Positions 50,999 to 60,123 of a DNA stretch of 64,000 bases are shown piece after piece. Position numbers and translations under genes: made by a program. Under the pieces are notes generated by a model. That model made no database searches, was not told where the DNA came from, and saw only the letters and a list, made by a program, of their open reading frames with translations. This DNA comes from Chloroflexota bacterium (GTDB lineage: Bacteria > Chloroflexota > Anaerolineae > Aggregatilineales > UBA2796), in NCBI GenBank assembly GCA_021325095.1, contig JAJPHV010000115.1:1-64000 (forward strand). Direction: 5' to 3'. How positions within the stretch are numbered: position 1 is the stretch's first letter; each line of letters starts with the position of its first letter.

Positions 50999-51739
50999 CT
51001 AGCCTGGCTTCGTGCCCCAGTGAATGGCTATCGTGTTGAACATGAAGCGCCGGTAGCCCACCTCCACGAACCCGGCCCCGCACATCAGGTCGGCCAGCGC
51101 GTCGGGCGTCTTGAAGCCCACCGTTGAGTTCGGCAGGTACGTGTAGGCATCCCTGTGCCCGGTCAGCAGCGTGCCGATCAGCGGAATGACGCGCGTCAGG
51201 TAGAACAGGAGAAACGGGCGCAGCACGTTATCGGGCGGCGGCGTCGTATCCAGGCAGACGACATGGCCGCGCGGTTTGAGCACGCGCCACTGTTCGGCAA
51301 ACGCCCGCCCGATGTCGATCACGTTGCGCACCAGAAAGCCGTGTGTCACGGCGTCGAAGCTGCTGTCCGCAAAAGGCAGATTGAGCGCGTCGGCAGCGAC
51401 CCAACGTACCCGTTCGCCATTCGGGCGGCGCTGGCCCACCGTCATCATGGTCGGCACGAAATCGGCTCCGACGGCGGTCACGCCCTCCACCTGCGCCAGC
51501 GCCTCGAAGGCCAGGTCGCCCGTCCCGGTGGCAATGTCCAGCATCCGCCCGCCTCTGGGGATGGCGGCTTTGCGGATGGCATAGCGCCGCCACTGGCGAT
51601 CCATGCCGCCCGTCATGATGCGATTCATCAGGTCGTAGCGCGGCGCGATCCGGCTGAATACGTCACGCACAGCAGCGGCGCGCTCCGCGCCGGTCAGTTT
51701 CTCCACACTTCCACGGGCTGCCTTTCTAGGATGGGTCAC
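50999..51739 (-). CDS. menG: demethylmenaquinone methyltransferase (UbiE/MenG family)
   Basis: A 246-aa SAM-dependent C-methyltransferase of quinone synthesis, converting demethylmenaquinone to menaquinone. The family signature FSRIAPRYDLMNRIM (about residues 28-42) is intact, followed by the SAM motif LDIATGTGDLA (about 68-78), FADSSFDAVTHGF and RVLKPRG. Start GTG 51739 overlaps the stop of the upstream hydrolase-ligase gene as GTGA, so translation is probably coupled. Its place at the end of a sugar-ABC and acyl-CoA-ligase operon is unusual; menaquinone genes normally sit elsewhere. Whether other menaquinone genes exist outside the window is unknown. Confidence 0.9.
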   Translation of the reverse strand: MTHPRKAARGSVEKLTGAERAAAVRDVFSRIAPRYDLMNRIMTGGMDRQWRRYAIRKAAIPRGGRMLDIATGTGDLAFEALAQVEGVTAVGADFVPTMMTVGQRRPNGERVRWVAADALNLPFADSSFDAVTHGFLVRNVIDIGRAFAEQWRVLKPRGHVVCLDTTPPPDNVLRPFLLFYLTRVIPLIGTLLTGHRDAYTYLPNSTVGFKTPDALADLMCGAGFVEVGYRRFMFNTIAIHWGTKPG

Positions 51740-54246
51740 TGCTGGCTCAGAGGAGCAGTGCTGGCAGCAGTTGTATCCTCAACCAGCAATCGCCGCAAGA
51801 CTTTGCCGACGAAACTCTTGGGCAGTTCGTCCCGGAATTCGATCTCCCAGGGAACGGCATATTCTTCCAGGCGACGCTTGCAGAAGGCGATCAGGTCTTC
51901 TTTTTTCAGCATGGAGCCGGGCCGGGGGACGACGTAGGCTTTGACGCGCTGGTCGGGCGATTCGGGGCGGTTCAGCCCGACGACGGCCACCTCCTTCACG
52001 CCTGGATGCTCGTACAGCACTTCCTCCACGTCACGCGGGTAAACCTGGTATTTGCCTGCCAGGATCATCTCCTTCTTGCGGCTGATGATCTGGAAATAGC
52101 CGTCCTCGTCCATACGGGCCACGTCCCCGGTCAGCAGCCAGCCGTCCCCGGTCAGCGCCTTGTCGGTTTCCTCACCCATGCCCCAGTAGCCCTTCATGAT
52201 CTGCGGGCCGCGCACGGCCAGTTCTCCGATCTGCCCCTGGCCGACGGGCGTGACGCCATCTGCCAGGCTGACGATCCGCGCCTCCGTGCCCGGAACCGGG
52301 ATGCCGATGGTTCCGATCTTGCGCAGGCCGTTGAGCGGGTTGGCGTGCGTGACCGGCCCGGCCTCAGTCAGCCCATAACCCTCGACCAGCCGCCCGCGTG
52401 TCAGTTTCTCGAACGCTTCCTGTACCTCGACAGGCAAGGGAGCCGCGCCGCTGATGCACGCCTTGATGCTGGCAATGCCGTAGCGCCGCACCTTCGGAGC
52501 CTGGTTGATCGCCATGTACATCGTCGGGACGCCAGGGAACAATGTCGGGCGGTGCTGCCGGATAGCCTGAAGCACACCCTGAGTCGAAAAGCCGGACATC
52601 ACAATCATGCAGCCGCCGAGCGCAATGGCGACGTTCATGCCCGCCGTCATGCCATAAACATGGCTGAATGGAACCACGCACAGCACACGCTCGTGGCCCT
52701 CTTTCAAGCCGGTGACCCAGTGGCGGGTCTGGAGCGTGTTCGCCAGCAGCGCGTAATGGGTCAGCATGACGCCCTTCGGCTTGTCCAGCGTGCCGCCTGT
52801 GTACTGGATCACGGCCACGTCGTCGTGCCGGGTGTCCACCTTTGGCGGCGTGGGCGGGTGCTGCTTCACCAGCGTCGTCCAGGCATATTCGTCCTTGCGC
52901 AGCGATCCGCTCAGGCGGTGGCCTTCCCTGCCTTCGCGTTGCAGCGTGAACAGCGCTCGCTGCAACGGGGCGAAATAATCCTTGATGTTGGTGAAAATGA
53001 CGGCGCGCAGCGGCGGGCGGTGCAGTGCCTCGCGGACGGTCTGGCTGAACAGCGTCAGCGTGATCAGGAATTCGGCCCCGCTGTCCTCGACCTGCCGCCG
53101 CAGTTCGGCCCGCTCGTTGACCGGGCTGGACGACACGACGATCCCGCCCGCCTTCAGGATGGCATAGTAGGCGATCACAAACTGCGGGCAGTTGGGCAGC
53201 AGCAGCATGACCTTCGTGCCCTTCTCGACGCCCAGCGAGCGCAGCGCATTTGCCAGACGGTTGACCTCGTTATCCAACTGGTGATAGCGGATCGTGCGCC
53301 CGCCGAAGCGGATGGCCGGGCGGCTGCCATGCCTGCGCGCCGCACTGCGCAGCAGCCGGTGCAGCGGACGGCGTGGGAAACCAAGCGTGGCCGGGACCCC
53401 GCGCTCGTAATGCTTGATCCAGGGGCGCTCGCGGCTCAATTGCTCAATCTGTGCGTTGGTGTTCTGGTCGCGCCACTTTTTGCCGCCGCGTTCGCTCAGA
53501 AAGCGGTCTATGGCGCGCGTCACGGCGTCGGCCCGTTCCAGCATCACCAGATGCGATGAGACGCCAACGTTCACGTCCTCCGAGTCCGGGATGTTGCGCG
53601 CCACCTGCTCAAACACCGCCGACGGGTAGACCTGATCCCGATCCCCGCGAATGACCAGCGCGGGCATCCGCAAGTCCTTGAACATGCTCCACCCGTTCCA
53701 CACGCTCATCGCATTGAAATAGGTGAACTTGAGGACGTGCGCGGGCGCGCGAAGCTGCCGCCGCAGCATCCGCCGGATGGGGCGCAGCACGGGCAGCGGC
53801 AGGGATAGCAACTGCGGCCCGCCGGGGAAGAGCGTATACTCGCCCGTCGTGGCGATCAGGATCAGGCGCGAGACATCCTGCGGACGGCGGTGGGCAAACT
53901 CGGCGGCGATGGCTCCGCCGAAGGAATGGCCCATCAGAGTAAAGGGCAGCGAGACATTCAGCCTGTCCAGGACCGTATCGAGGTCGCTCTGGAATTCGGC
54001 CATGTCGTACCGCGTGTACGGCGCATCGGAGTGATGGTGGCCCCGCAGGTCGTAGGCGACGACGCGATAGCGATCTGCGAACGCCCGGAGCTGGTATTGC
54101 CACTGCATGGCATAGCCGCCATAGCCGTGCAGCATGACAATCGTGCCGACAGGCTCTTCGGGCGACACCTCGATCACGCTCAGGCGGATGAGCGGATTCT
54201 CGCAGACGGCCAGTTCTTCGCGGTACAGCTCTAGATCGACTTCCAT
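51736..54246 (-). CDS. alpha/beta-hydrolase fused to acyl-CoA ligase
   Basis: An 836-aa two-domain protein. Residues about 1-285 are an alpha/beta-hydrolase with oxyanion loop MLHGYGG, nucleophile GHSFGG (Ser108), acid in RGDRDQVYP and His in SSHLVMLE. Residues about 320-836 are an AMP-forming acyl-CoA synthetase: the adenylation P-loop reads YTGGTLDKPKG (about residue 479; canonical TTG replaced by TLD), GYGLTEAGPV, GWLLTGDVARMD, the hinge SRKKEMIL and C-terminal Lys in PKSFVGKVLRR. The frame is open to 54810, but ATG 54246 begins directly at the hydrolase fold. The hydrolase would free an acyl group that the ligase then activates. Gap to the upstream permease is 32 bases. Confidence 0.88.
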   Translation of the reverse strand: MEVDLELYREELAVCENPLIRLSVIEVSPEEPVGTIVMLHGYGGYAMQWQYQLRAFADRYRVVAYDLRGHHHSDAPYTRYDMAEFQSDLDTVLDRLNVSLPFTLMGHSFGGAIAAEFAHRRPQDVSRLILIATTGEYTLFPGGPQLLSLPLPVLRPIRRMLRRQLRAPAHVLKFTYFNAMSVWNGWSMFKDLRMPALVIRGDRDQVYPSAVFEQVARNIPDSEDVNVGVSSHLVMLERADAVTRAIDRFLSERGGKKWRDQNTNAQIEQLSRERPWIKHYERGVPATLGFPRRPLHRLLRSAARRHGSRPAIRFGGRTIRYHQLDNEVNRLANALRSLGVEKGTKVMLLLPNCPQFVIAYYAILKAGGIVVSSSPVNERAELRRQVEDSGAEFLITLTLFSQTVREALHRPPLRAVIFTNIKDYFAPLQRALFTLQREGREGHRLSGSLRKDEYAWTTLVKQHPPTPPKVDTRHDDVAVIQYTGGTLDKPKGVMLTHYALLANTLQTRHWVTGLKEGHERVLCVVPFSHVYGMTAGMNVAIALGGCMIVMSGFSTQGVLQAIRQHRPTLFPGVPTMYMAINQAPKVRRYGIASIKACISGAAPLPVEVQEAFEKLTRGRLVEGYGLTEAGPVTHANPLNGLRKIGTIGIPVPGTEARIVSLADGVTPVGQGQIGELAVRGPQIMKGYWGMGEETDKALTGDGWLLTGDVARMDEDGYFQIISRKKEMILAGKYQVYPRDVEEVLYEHPGVKEVAVVGLNRPESPDQRVKAYVVPRPGSMLKKEDLIAFCKRRLEEYAVPWEIEFRDELPKSFVGKVLRRLLVEDTTAASTAPLSQQ

Positions 54247-54278
54247 GAATCTATTGGGGCGGCGCGCGAAGCCGTCTC

Positions 54279-55130
54279 TCAGCCCTTGATCGCGCCCAGC
54301 GTGAATCCAGTGACGAACCGATCCAGAAAGAAGTTGTAAATCAGCGCTACCGGAATGGCGACGATGATCGCGCCCGCCATCAGTGACTGCCAGAAGTACA
54401 CGTCGCCCCGGATCAGTTCCGTCGTGACGCCCACGCTGATCGGCTTCTGCGACGAGGCCGAGACGAAGGCCAGCGCATAAATGAATTCGTGCATGGTCAA
54501 CATGAAAGCAAACACGATCACCGTCAGAATGCCCGGCAGCGCCAGTGGCATGACAATGCGCAGCATGGCCCCGACGCGGCTGCATCCATCGACCATTGCC
54601 TGCTCTTCGACCTCCCTGGGCAGCGTCTTGATGAAGCCCATCAGCAGCCATGTGCAGAAGGGAATCGTGAACGTGGGATACAGGACAACCAGTGCCCACA
54701 GCGAATCTTGCAGCCGGAGCAGCGATACGACCCGCGCCAGCGGGATGAACAGCAGGGTCGGCGGAATGAGATACACCATAAAGATGCCGATGCCGAGCCA
54801 CTCGCCCCACCGCCCGGTCAGCCGGGCCAGGCTGTAGGCCGCCGGGACCGCCGTTGCCAGCGTGATGAGCACCACCACCACGCCGATCAGCAGGCTGTTG
54901 GCGACAAACTGCGCATAGTTGGTCTGCGAGAAAAGCAGATCGAAATTCTTGAGCGTCGGCACGTCGTTAAAGACCAGCGGGAACTGCTTCAAACTCCGAA
55001 TGTACACGTCCCGATCCGTCTTGAACGACGTGAGCAGCATCCAGTAAAACGGGAAAGCCGCGAAGATGGTGAAACTGGTGACGACGACGAAGGTCAGGCC
55101 GCGTCGAAAGAACCGGCTCGAATTGCCCAT
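54279..55130 (-). CDS. carbohydrate ABC transporter permease (MalG type)
   Basis: A 283-aa inner-membrane permease with six helices. The EAA loop, which contacts the ATPase, reads EEQAMVDGCSRVGAMLRIVMP (about residues 180-200, EAA-like with the G-x9-LP spacing). Together with the MalF-type gene 3 bases upstream and the binding protein it forms a CUT1-type importer. The ATPase is not present in the window; in this family one MsmK-like ATPase often serves several importers. ATG 55130. Confidence 0.9.
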   Translation of the reverse strand: MGNSSRFFRRGLTFVVVTSFTIFAAFPFYWMLLTSFKTDRDVYIRSLKQFPLVFNDVPTLKNFDLLFSQTNYAQFVANSLLIGVVVVLITLATAVPAAYSLARLTGRWGEWLGIGIFMVYLIPPTLLFIPLARVVSLLRLQDSLWALVVLYPTFTIPFCTWLLMGFIKTLPREVEEQAMVDGCSRVGAMLRIVMPLALPGILTVIVFAFMLTMHEFIYALAFVSASSQKPISVGVTTELIRGDVYFWQSLMAGAIIVAIPVALIYNFFLDRFVTGFTLGAIKG

Positions 55131-55133
55131 AAA

Positions 55134-56120
55134 TCACGTTACCTCTGCGCGCCGCGCAATGCGCAGCATCATCACCGCGACGCCAACCAGCACCGGTAAC
55201 AGGAACACCGCTGTCGCCGCGCCTTCCGAAAGATTGCCGCCTTCGATGCCCTTGAAGAATGCCCAACTTGCCAGCACGTGCGTGTCGTTATTGCCCGTCG
55301 TCAACACGCGAACCACCGCCATGTCAGTGAAGGTGAACACCGCCCCAAACAGAAACGCCACCGCCGTGATGGGCCGCAGCAGAGGCAGTGTTACGTACCA
55401 AAACTCCTGCCAGAAATTGGCTCCGTCGATGATGGCGGCGTCTTTAATCTCCGGCGGGATCGAGGTCAGCCCGGCCATGATGATGACCGTTGACATGGGC
55501 AGCAGCCGCCAGATGTGCACCAGAATCACGCACAGGCCGGCCAGGTTTAACCCCCACCACTGGCTCTGGCCGTTTGCGCCGTTAAAGTAAATGCCGATGA
55601 GCCGGTTGGGAGCCAGCCAGACCATGCTGGCGTCCGGCCCAATCAGACCCAGCCCCCGCAGGAAGAAGCTAAACGGGTTGTACACCGAATCCAGCATCCA
55701 CCACCAGCCCAGCGTCGCCAGCGCGACGGGCGTAGCCCAGGGCAGCAAGATCAGGAAGCGGACGATCCACTTGCCGCGAAATTTCTGGGTCAGGGCCGGG
55801 GCCAGAATGTTTGCCAGCACCATGATCACCACTTGCGAAATGAAGGTGAAGCCGATGGTATTCAGCAGCGCGTGCTGGAAATTCGTATCCTGCACCACTC
55901 GCCGGAACGTGTCCAGCCCCACAAATGTCAGTGTCGGGTTGCCCGTCGTGACATTGGTAAAGCTGAAGGCGATAGCCATCACAAACGGAACGCCCACCAG
56001 CAGCGCAATGTAAGCCACCGCGGGCGCGAGCAACACCGAACCGAGAAATCTCTCGTTTTCAAAAGCGGAGCGGACTCGGCTGACCTTTACGGCCTCCGTC
56101 CTGGGTATCGAGGCTTCCAT
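55134..56120 (-). CDS. carbohydrate ABC transporter permease (MalF type)
   Basis: A 328-aa inner-membrane permease, six or seven helices, with an N-terminal cytoplasmic stretch (MEASIPRTEAVKVSRVRSA) and the EAA motif PPEIKDAAIIDGANFWQEF (about residues 225-245). It pairs with the MalG-type permease whose gene starts 3 bases after this stop. The ATG at 56120 is 136 bases downstream of the binding-protein gene, with a stem-loop in the gap. Confidence 0.9.
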   Translation of the reverse strand: MEASIPRTEAVKVSRVRSAFENERFLGSVLLAPAVAYIALLVGVPFVMAIAFSFTNVTTGNPTLTFVGLDTFRRVVQDTNFQHALLNTIGFTFISQVVIMVLANILAPALTQKFRGKWIVRFLILLPWATPVALATLGWWWMLDSVYNPFSFFLRGLGLIGPDASMVWLAPNRLIGIYFNGANGQSQWWGLNLAGLCVILVHIWRLLPMSTVIIMAGLTSIPPEIKDAAIIDGANFWQEFWYVTLPLLRPITAVAFLFGAVFTFTDMAVVRVLTTGNNDTHVLASWAFFKGIEGGNLSEGAATAVFLLPVLVGVAVMMLRIARRAEVT

Positions 56121-56212
56121 TGGTTGGCCTTTTATCAGGAATTACCGGGGATGATATGCCGGGTTGTCATGCTGCTATTTGCTATCGAAACCTGCCTATC
56201 GAACAAAGTGCA

Positions 56213-56237
56213 GAGCGCGGACTCTTGGCCCGCGCTC
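56213..56237 (-). promoter_or_regulatory. intercistronic hairpin between binding protein and permeases
   Basis: GAGCGCGG (56213-56220) and CCGCGCTC (56230-56237), 9-base loop, in the 136-base gap after the binding-protein gene on the minus strand. A hairpin at this place commonly stabilises the upstream mRNA segment and lowers read-through, giving more binding protein than permease, as in malE-malF type operons. Confidence 0.5.
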
Positions 56238-56256
56238 TTGCCAGAAAACCCTGTGC

Positions 56257-57648
56257 TCACTTCGTGCCGCCGACCAGACCTTCCTTGCGCCACTTCTCGA
56301 AGATTTTGACAAACTGGTCGTGGGCATCCTTGACCGCATCCGCCGGAGTCATCTCGCCCTTCGCCGCCTTGGCAAACATTTGCGGAATGACGAAGGTCGT
56401 GAACGCATCGCCAATGGCCGCGTTGGCCGGGCCGGGATGCCCGATCACCGTGCTCCACTTTTCCGCATCTTTCAGGAAAGCCAGCTTATCAGCGGGCTTC
56501 GACCCGAACGGGTCCTTGTCCAGCCAGCCGTCTTTTTCCATCAACTGTGGGGCCGTGCTTGGGAAGGCCGGGAAGTTGTACAACTGCGATTGGTACGTCA
56601 CCTGATTGTAGTTTGCCACCAGGTGCAGGATGAACTCCTGTGCCGCGTCAGGGTTCTTGGCGTGCTTGGGGATGAAGTACACCGGAACCAGGTGTTCGCT
56701 GACCAGCCCGATGCCCGTTGGCCCCTTCAGCGGCGGCGTGAACCAGATGTCGTCCACAATGTCCGGGTTCTGCGTTTGCGCCGTGCGGTAGGCCGAAATC
56801 GAGTTGAGTATCCAGGAGGCTTTGCCGGCAATGAGCAGTTGGTTGTTGGAAGCCGCGTTCCAGCCAAACACTTCGGGCGTCATGGCCTGCTCGAACAGTT
56901 TCTTCATGTACTCGACGGCGGCCACCGTTTCCGGCGAGTTGAGCGTCACGTTTTCGTCTTTGTCTTGTTCCGCCCCGCCAAACGACCAGATCAGGCCACG
57001 CCCGGCCATGTTCGAGTCGATCTCGTTCGACATGCCGATGCCCATCTGCACGCCCTGCTTGGCTTTGATTTCCGCTCCGCCTTTGAGCAGTTCTTCCCAG
57101 GTGCTCGGCCCATTGGGCAGCCCGACTTTTTCCCACATGCTCTTGCGGTAGTCACCCGGATCGGGGACCCAGCCGTGCGAAAAGCCGTAGTATTTGCCCG
57201 TTTTCTGGTTATAGCTGCTGCGGGTGCACAGTTCGACCTGTTTGCCGAAACGCTTCTGCGCTTCTTTGTTCAGGTCGGTCAGGTCAAGCACGCTCGGTTC
57301 GAGCGCCGAGGGCGGGTAAATGTACTCGATCAGGTCGTGCCCTTCGCCCGCCGTGATCTCGGCGGCGGCACGGGCCGGGATGTCGGCGTTGTTAATGTGG
57401 TCTACGGTGACTTTGACCCCGTTCTTGTCGCCCCACTCTTTGGCGAACGGGTCGAACCACTTGTCGTGTTGGGGAACGAAATGGCTCCATTGGAGGATTT
57501 TCAGTTCCCCACTCAACCGCATGGTGGGCTTCGTTTCGATAGTCACTGGCAGGATGGGGTTGATTGCGGCCGCCGCCGCCAACCCACCCGCCGCTTTCAG
57601 AAAATCACGCCTGGACAGACCACGTCTTGAACTGTACCTGCTTGGCAT
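56257..57648 (-). CDS. Tat-exported sugar-binding protein
   Basis: A 463-aa extracellular solute-binding protein (family 1). A twin-arginine signal reads SRRDFLKAAGGLAAAAAI (about residues 12-29), so the folded protein is probably exported by Tat; no lipobox is present. The mature domain has the binding-protein layout (LQWSHFVPQHDKWFD, DLIEYIYPP, WNAASNNQLLIAGKASW). CUT1-type ligands are sugars or glycerol phosphates; the ligand is not identifiable. ATG 57648 follows GGGAGAG. A strong promoter lies 70-100 bases upstream. It heads the operon binding protein, MalF, MalG, hydrolase-ligase fusion and MenG. Confidence 0.9.
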   Translation of the reverse strand: MPSRYSSRRGLSRRDFLKAAGGLAAAAAINPILPVTIETKPTMRLSGELKILQWSHFVPQHDKWFDPFAKEWGDKNGVKVTVDHINNADIPARAAAEITAGEGHDLIEYIYPPSALEPSVLDLTDLNKEAQKRFGKQVELCTRSSYNQKTGKYYGFSHGWVPDPGDYRKSMWEKVGLPNGPSTWEELLKGGAEIKAKQGVQMGIGMSNEIDSNMAGRGLIWSFGGAEQDKDENVTLNSPETVAAVEYMKKLFEQAMTPEVFGWNAASNNQLLIAGKASWILNSISAYRTAQTQNPDIVDDIWFTPPLKGPTGIGLVSEHLVPVYFIPKHAKNPDAAQEFILHLVANYNQVTYQSQLYNFPAFPSTAPQLMEKDGWLDKDPFGSKPADKLAFLKDAEKWSTVIGHPGPANAAIGDAFTTFVIPQMFAKAAKGEMTPADAVKDAHDQFVKIFEKWRKEGLVGGTK

Positions 57649-57719
57649 TTTTCATCTCTCCCCAAATATAAGGAATCGTAGAAGGGTATTTTTTGCAGCA
57701 ATGGCGCTGGGTATTTCCT

Positions 57720-57747
57720 ATTATAGAGAGAGCAAATAGAACGTCAA
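57720..57747 (-). promoter_or_regulatory. strong predicted promoter of the sugar-ABC operon
   Basis: Minus strand: TTGACG (57747-57742), 16-base spacer, perfect TATAAT (57725-57720). It would transcribe 57648 down to 50999. A short AT-rich leader (about 65 bases) follows before the ATG. A divergent promoter lies 32 bases away. Confidence 0.65.
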
Positions 57748-57778
57748 CTCGACCTGTTCATCATGGTCGAACGACAAA

Positions 57779-57807
57779 TTGCGATTCGGTGGGATTTCCA
57801 GTATTAT
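57779..57807 (+). promoter_or_regulatory. predicted promoter of the propeller gene
   Basis: TTGCGA (57779-57784), 17-base spacer, TATTAT (57802-57807), about 95 bases before the ATG at 57907. The region from 57748 to 57906 holds no gene I can support. Confidence 0.4.
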
Positions 57808-57906
57808 CCAGTCAGGTGAACGCAGTTGCCACGTCCTGCCCACGATCACAGCCGCCGGTTGGCCGCCTGCGTTGAACACTATAGGCTCTCTACGGAGTAA
57901 ACGCCG

Positions 57907-60006
57907 ATGTTGGTTCGGACTTTCCGGCTGACAGACAAATTCAGCAATGCTTTTCTGCGCCTGCTGATCTGGATGGGCGGAGCGCTCGCCATGCAGGTCT
58001 ACCAGGTGCGGTTGGCCCTGGTGAATTCCGTGGAATCGCTCGCCTTCACGTTGACGCAGGCCCTTCGGGCCGGGCAGATCGTTTACGCCAGCAATGAGGA
58101 ACGACGGCGCGCGATCATGGCCCGGCGGACAGCCGAAGCCGCGCTGCGTCCCGTGATCCGCGAAGACCCGCTCAAGACCCAGAACCGCGCCCTGAGCATG
58201 TTCACCGTTGTCCTGCTGGTCTCGCTCCTGATGCTCGTATTGTGGTTCACGGGTTCCGCGCAGTCTAACAACGGGCCGTCTCGCATAGCCGGTGTGCTGC
58301 CGCCGCTGGCGACCAAAGCCGCGCCGACTGCCTTTCCGACTATCATCCCGACCTCGACCCCGATTCCCGATCCCCTGCGGGCCGGGGGCAGCATTGTCTA
58401 TGCCCTCCGAGATCGCGGGCACGACAATCTGTGGGCGCTCGGCATCGGCCAGAGTGCGCCCATTCGCCTGACCAGTACACCCACCGATGATCGTGACCCC
58501 GTGTGGAGCCCCGACGGCACGAAGGTGGCCTTTGCCAGCCATCGTGACGGCAACTGGGAACTGTACGTGCTGGACGTGGGAACGGGCGACACCAGCCGCC
58601 TGACCTACGACCTGGGTTACGAGGGCGCGCCGACCTGGAGTCCCGACGGCAAGTTTATTGCTTACGAAGCCTACGAAGAGAATAATCTTGACATTTATAT
58701 TACGGCGGCGGACGGATCGATGGACCCCAAGCGGCTGACCTCCAACCCCGCGCCGGATTTTTCCCCGGCCTGGTCGCCCGATGGTCGCCGCATCGCCTAC
58801 GTCAGCCTGCGCGACGGCAACCCGGACATTTACATTATCAGTCTGGATCGGCCCGTCGAAGCGGAAGCCATTCGTTTTACTCGCACGCCCGACATCAACG
58901 AGGAAAGCCCGGCGTGGAGTCCGGATGGGCAGACGATGGCTTACAGCGCGCGTGTCAATGGCCTCGATCTGGTCTATGTTAAGCCGGTTTCGCAGCCGGG
59001 GGCCGATCCGATTGTGGTCGGGCAGGGCCGGCAGCCTGCCTGGTCGCCCAATGGGGCCAGCCTGGTCTTTGCCGTCGATAACGGCCCGACGACGACCTTC
59101 GTCGGTGGGCAGGTCGGCAACTACGGTGTTTCGGCTCTCGCCATCTCGCTCGGTGCGCGGGCTAATCACCCAAGCTGGTCGAATGCGGTTCTGCCTGCTT
59201 CGCTCATCCAGAGCGGTGGCGTCAGCGCCGCGCCTGCCCCGCCGCTCTACAAGGAAAACGTCGGCTTTGAGCAGGCAGCGCCGCCCCACAACAAAGTGGC
59301 CGTGCTCAACGGTATGGCTGCGCCCAACCTGTATCTGAACGACAAGGTGGACGACTCGTTCATGGCACTGCGACAGGCCGTCGTCAAGGCTGTCAATCAG
59401 GACTTTCTGGGCAACATCCAAGATGCCTTCTGGGGCATGGAACGCCTGCCCGAACCGGGCCAGCCGCGCCAGAGCTGGCACTATGCCGGGCGCGCTTTCT
59501 CCCTGGATCGCAACCTGGTCTTTGGCAACCCGCCGCCCATCGAGGTTGTGCGCGAAGACGTGGGCGTCAATACCTTCTGGCGTCTTTACATCCGCGTGCC
59601 GGAGGATTTGCAGGGCGGTCAGCTTGGCGAACCGCTCAAGGCGCTTCCCTGGGACTTTGAAAGCCGCACTTCCGGCGATCCGCAGGCTTTTGAGCAGGGC
59701 GGGCGACCCAAGCAGAGTGTGCCCGCTGGCTACTACGTGGACTTCACCCAGATCGCCGAGGATTACGGCTGGTTCCGCGTGCCCTCCGAGCGCACCTGGC
59801 GCTCCAACTTCCCTGGCATCCTGTACTGGGAATACGATAAGCGCGATGGCCTGAGTTGGAACGAGGCTATGTTGCAGCTTTATACCCAGGAACAGATCAA
59901 CGCTTTCCTGGCTGGCCCAACCCAGGTTCCGACGCCGTTGGCCCCGCCAAGCGATACGCCAGGGCCGCCCAGGACCGCGACGCCCATTCCGCCCGACACC
60001 CGGTAA
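57907..60006 (+). CDS. transmembrane PD40 (TolB-like) beta-propeller protein with unknown C-terminal domain
   Basis: A 699-aa protein. Residues 1-94 are cytoplasmic with a hydrophobic part near 15-30, then one strong helix (MFTVVLLVSLLMLVLWFTG, about 98-116), a Pro/Thr linker (PTAFPTIIPTSTPIPDP) and an extracellular propeller of about six blades (WSPDGTKVAFAS, WSPDGKFIAYEA, WSPDGRRIAYVS, WSPDGQTMAYSA, WSPNGASLVFAV) to about residue 430. From about 450 a domain follows that I do not recognise (SFMALRQAVVKAVN, HYAGRAFSLDRNLVF, DFTQIAEDYGWFRVPSE), then a Pro/Thr tail (TPGPPRTATPIPP). It resembles the propeller half of the kinase at 37910 without the kinase. ATG 57907 after ACGGAG. Confidence 0.85.
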   Translation: MLVRTFRLTDKFSNAFLRLLIWMGGALAMQVYQVRLALVNSVESLAFTLTQALRAGQIVYASNEERRRAIMARRTAEAALRPVIREDPLKTQNRALSMFTVVLLVSLLMLVLWFTGSAQSNNGPSRIAGVLPPLATKAAPTAFPTIIPTSTPIPDPLRAGGSIVYALRDRGHDNLWALGIGQSAPIRLTSTPTDDRDPVWSPDGTKVAFASHRDGNWELYVLDVGTGDTSRLTYDLGYEGAPTWSPDGKFIAYEAYEENNLDIYITAADGSMDPKRLTSNPAPDFSPAWSPDGRRIAYVSLRDGNPDIYIISLDRPVEAEAIRFTRTPDINEESPAWSPDGQTMAYSARVNGLDLVYVKPVSQPGADPIVVGQGRQPAWSPNGASLVFAVDNGPTTTFVGGQVGNYGVSALAISLGARANHPSWSNAVLPASLIQSGGVSAAPAPPLYKENVGFEQAAPPHNKVAVLNGMAAPNLYLNDKVDDSFMALRQAVVKAVNQDFLGNIQDAFWGMERLPEPGQPRQSWHYAGRAFSLDRNLVFGNPPPIEVVREDVGVNTFWRLYIRVPEDLQGGQLGEPLKALPWDFESRTSGDPQAFEQGGRPKQSVPAGYYVDFTQIAEDYGWFRVPSERTWRSNFPGILYWEYDKRDGLSWNEAMLQLYTQEQINAFLAGPTQVPTPLAPPSDTPGPPRTATPIPPDTR

Positions 60007-60048
60007 ACCTGCTCCGCACTCACCGCATTTTCATGCGTAGCTGTCACT

Positions 60049-60087
60049 CCCCTCACCACAAGGTGGAGAGAGGGGCCAGGGGTGAGG
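60049..60087. repeat. GC-rich hairpin repeat (copy 3)
   Basis: CCTCACC (60051-60057) and GGTGAGG (60081-60087) with GGAGAGAGGGGCCAGG between, the same order as at 42972-43034. It lies about 40 bases after the propeller gene's stop. It is the best evidence, together with 42972, for a repeat family. Confidence 0.6.
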
Positions 60088-60094
60088 CAACATC

Positions 60095-60123
60095 TTGACG
60101 TCTTAGAACAAATGTGCTATCAT
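60095..60123 (+). promoter_or_regulatory. predicted promoter of the VOC gene
   Basis: TTGACG (60095-60100), 17-base spacer, TATCAT (60118-60123), directly after the hairpin repeat. It gives a leader of about 170 bases to the start at 60303. Confidence 0.55.

Noticed and set aside
52006..53559. 517-aa plus-strand frame over the acyl-CoA ligase
   Set aside because: Antisense shadow with His/Arg/Gln-rich composition and no motif.
54247..54810. Long N-terminal extension of the hydrolase-ligase fusion
   Set aside because: It is the antisense-like third frame of the MalG permease gene, rich in His/Arg/Gly; the hydrolase fold starts at 54246.
56164..57630. 488-aa plus-strand frame over the sugar-binding protein
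   Set aside because: Antisense shadow; the minus-strand product has a Tat signal and a full binding-protein fold.
57721..59481. 586-aa frame antisense to the propeller gene
   Set aside because: It is a shadow of the plus-strand propeller gene in GC-rich DNA; it lacks any recognisable domain.
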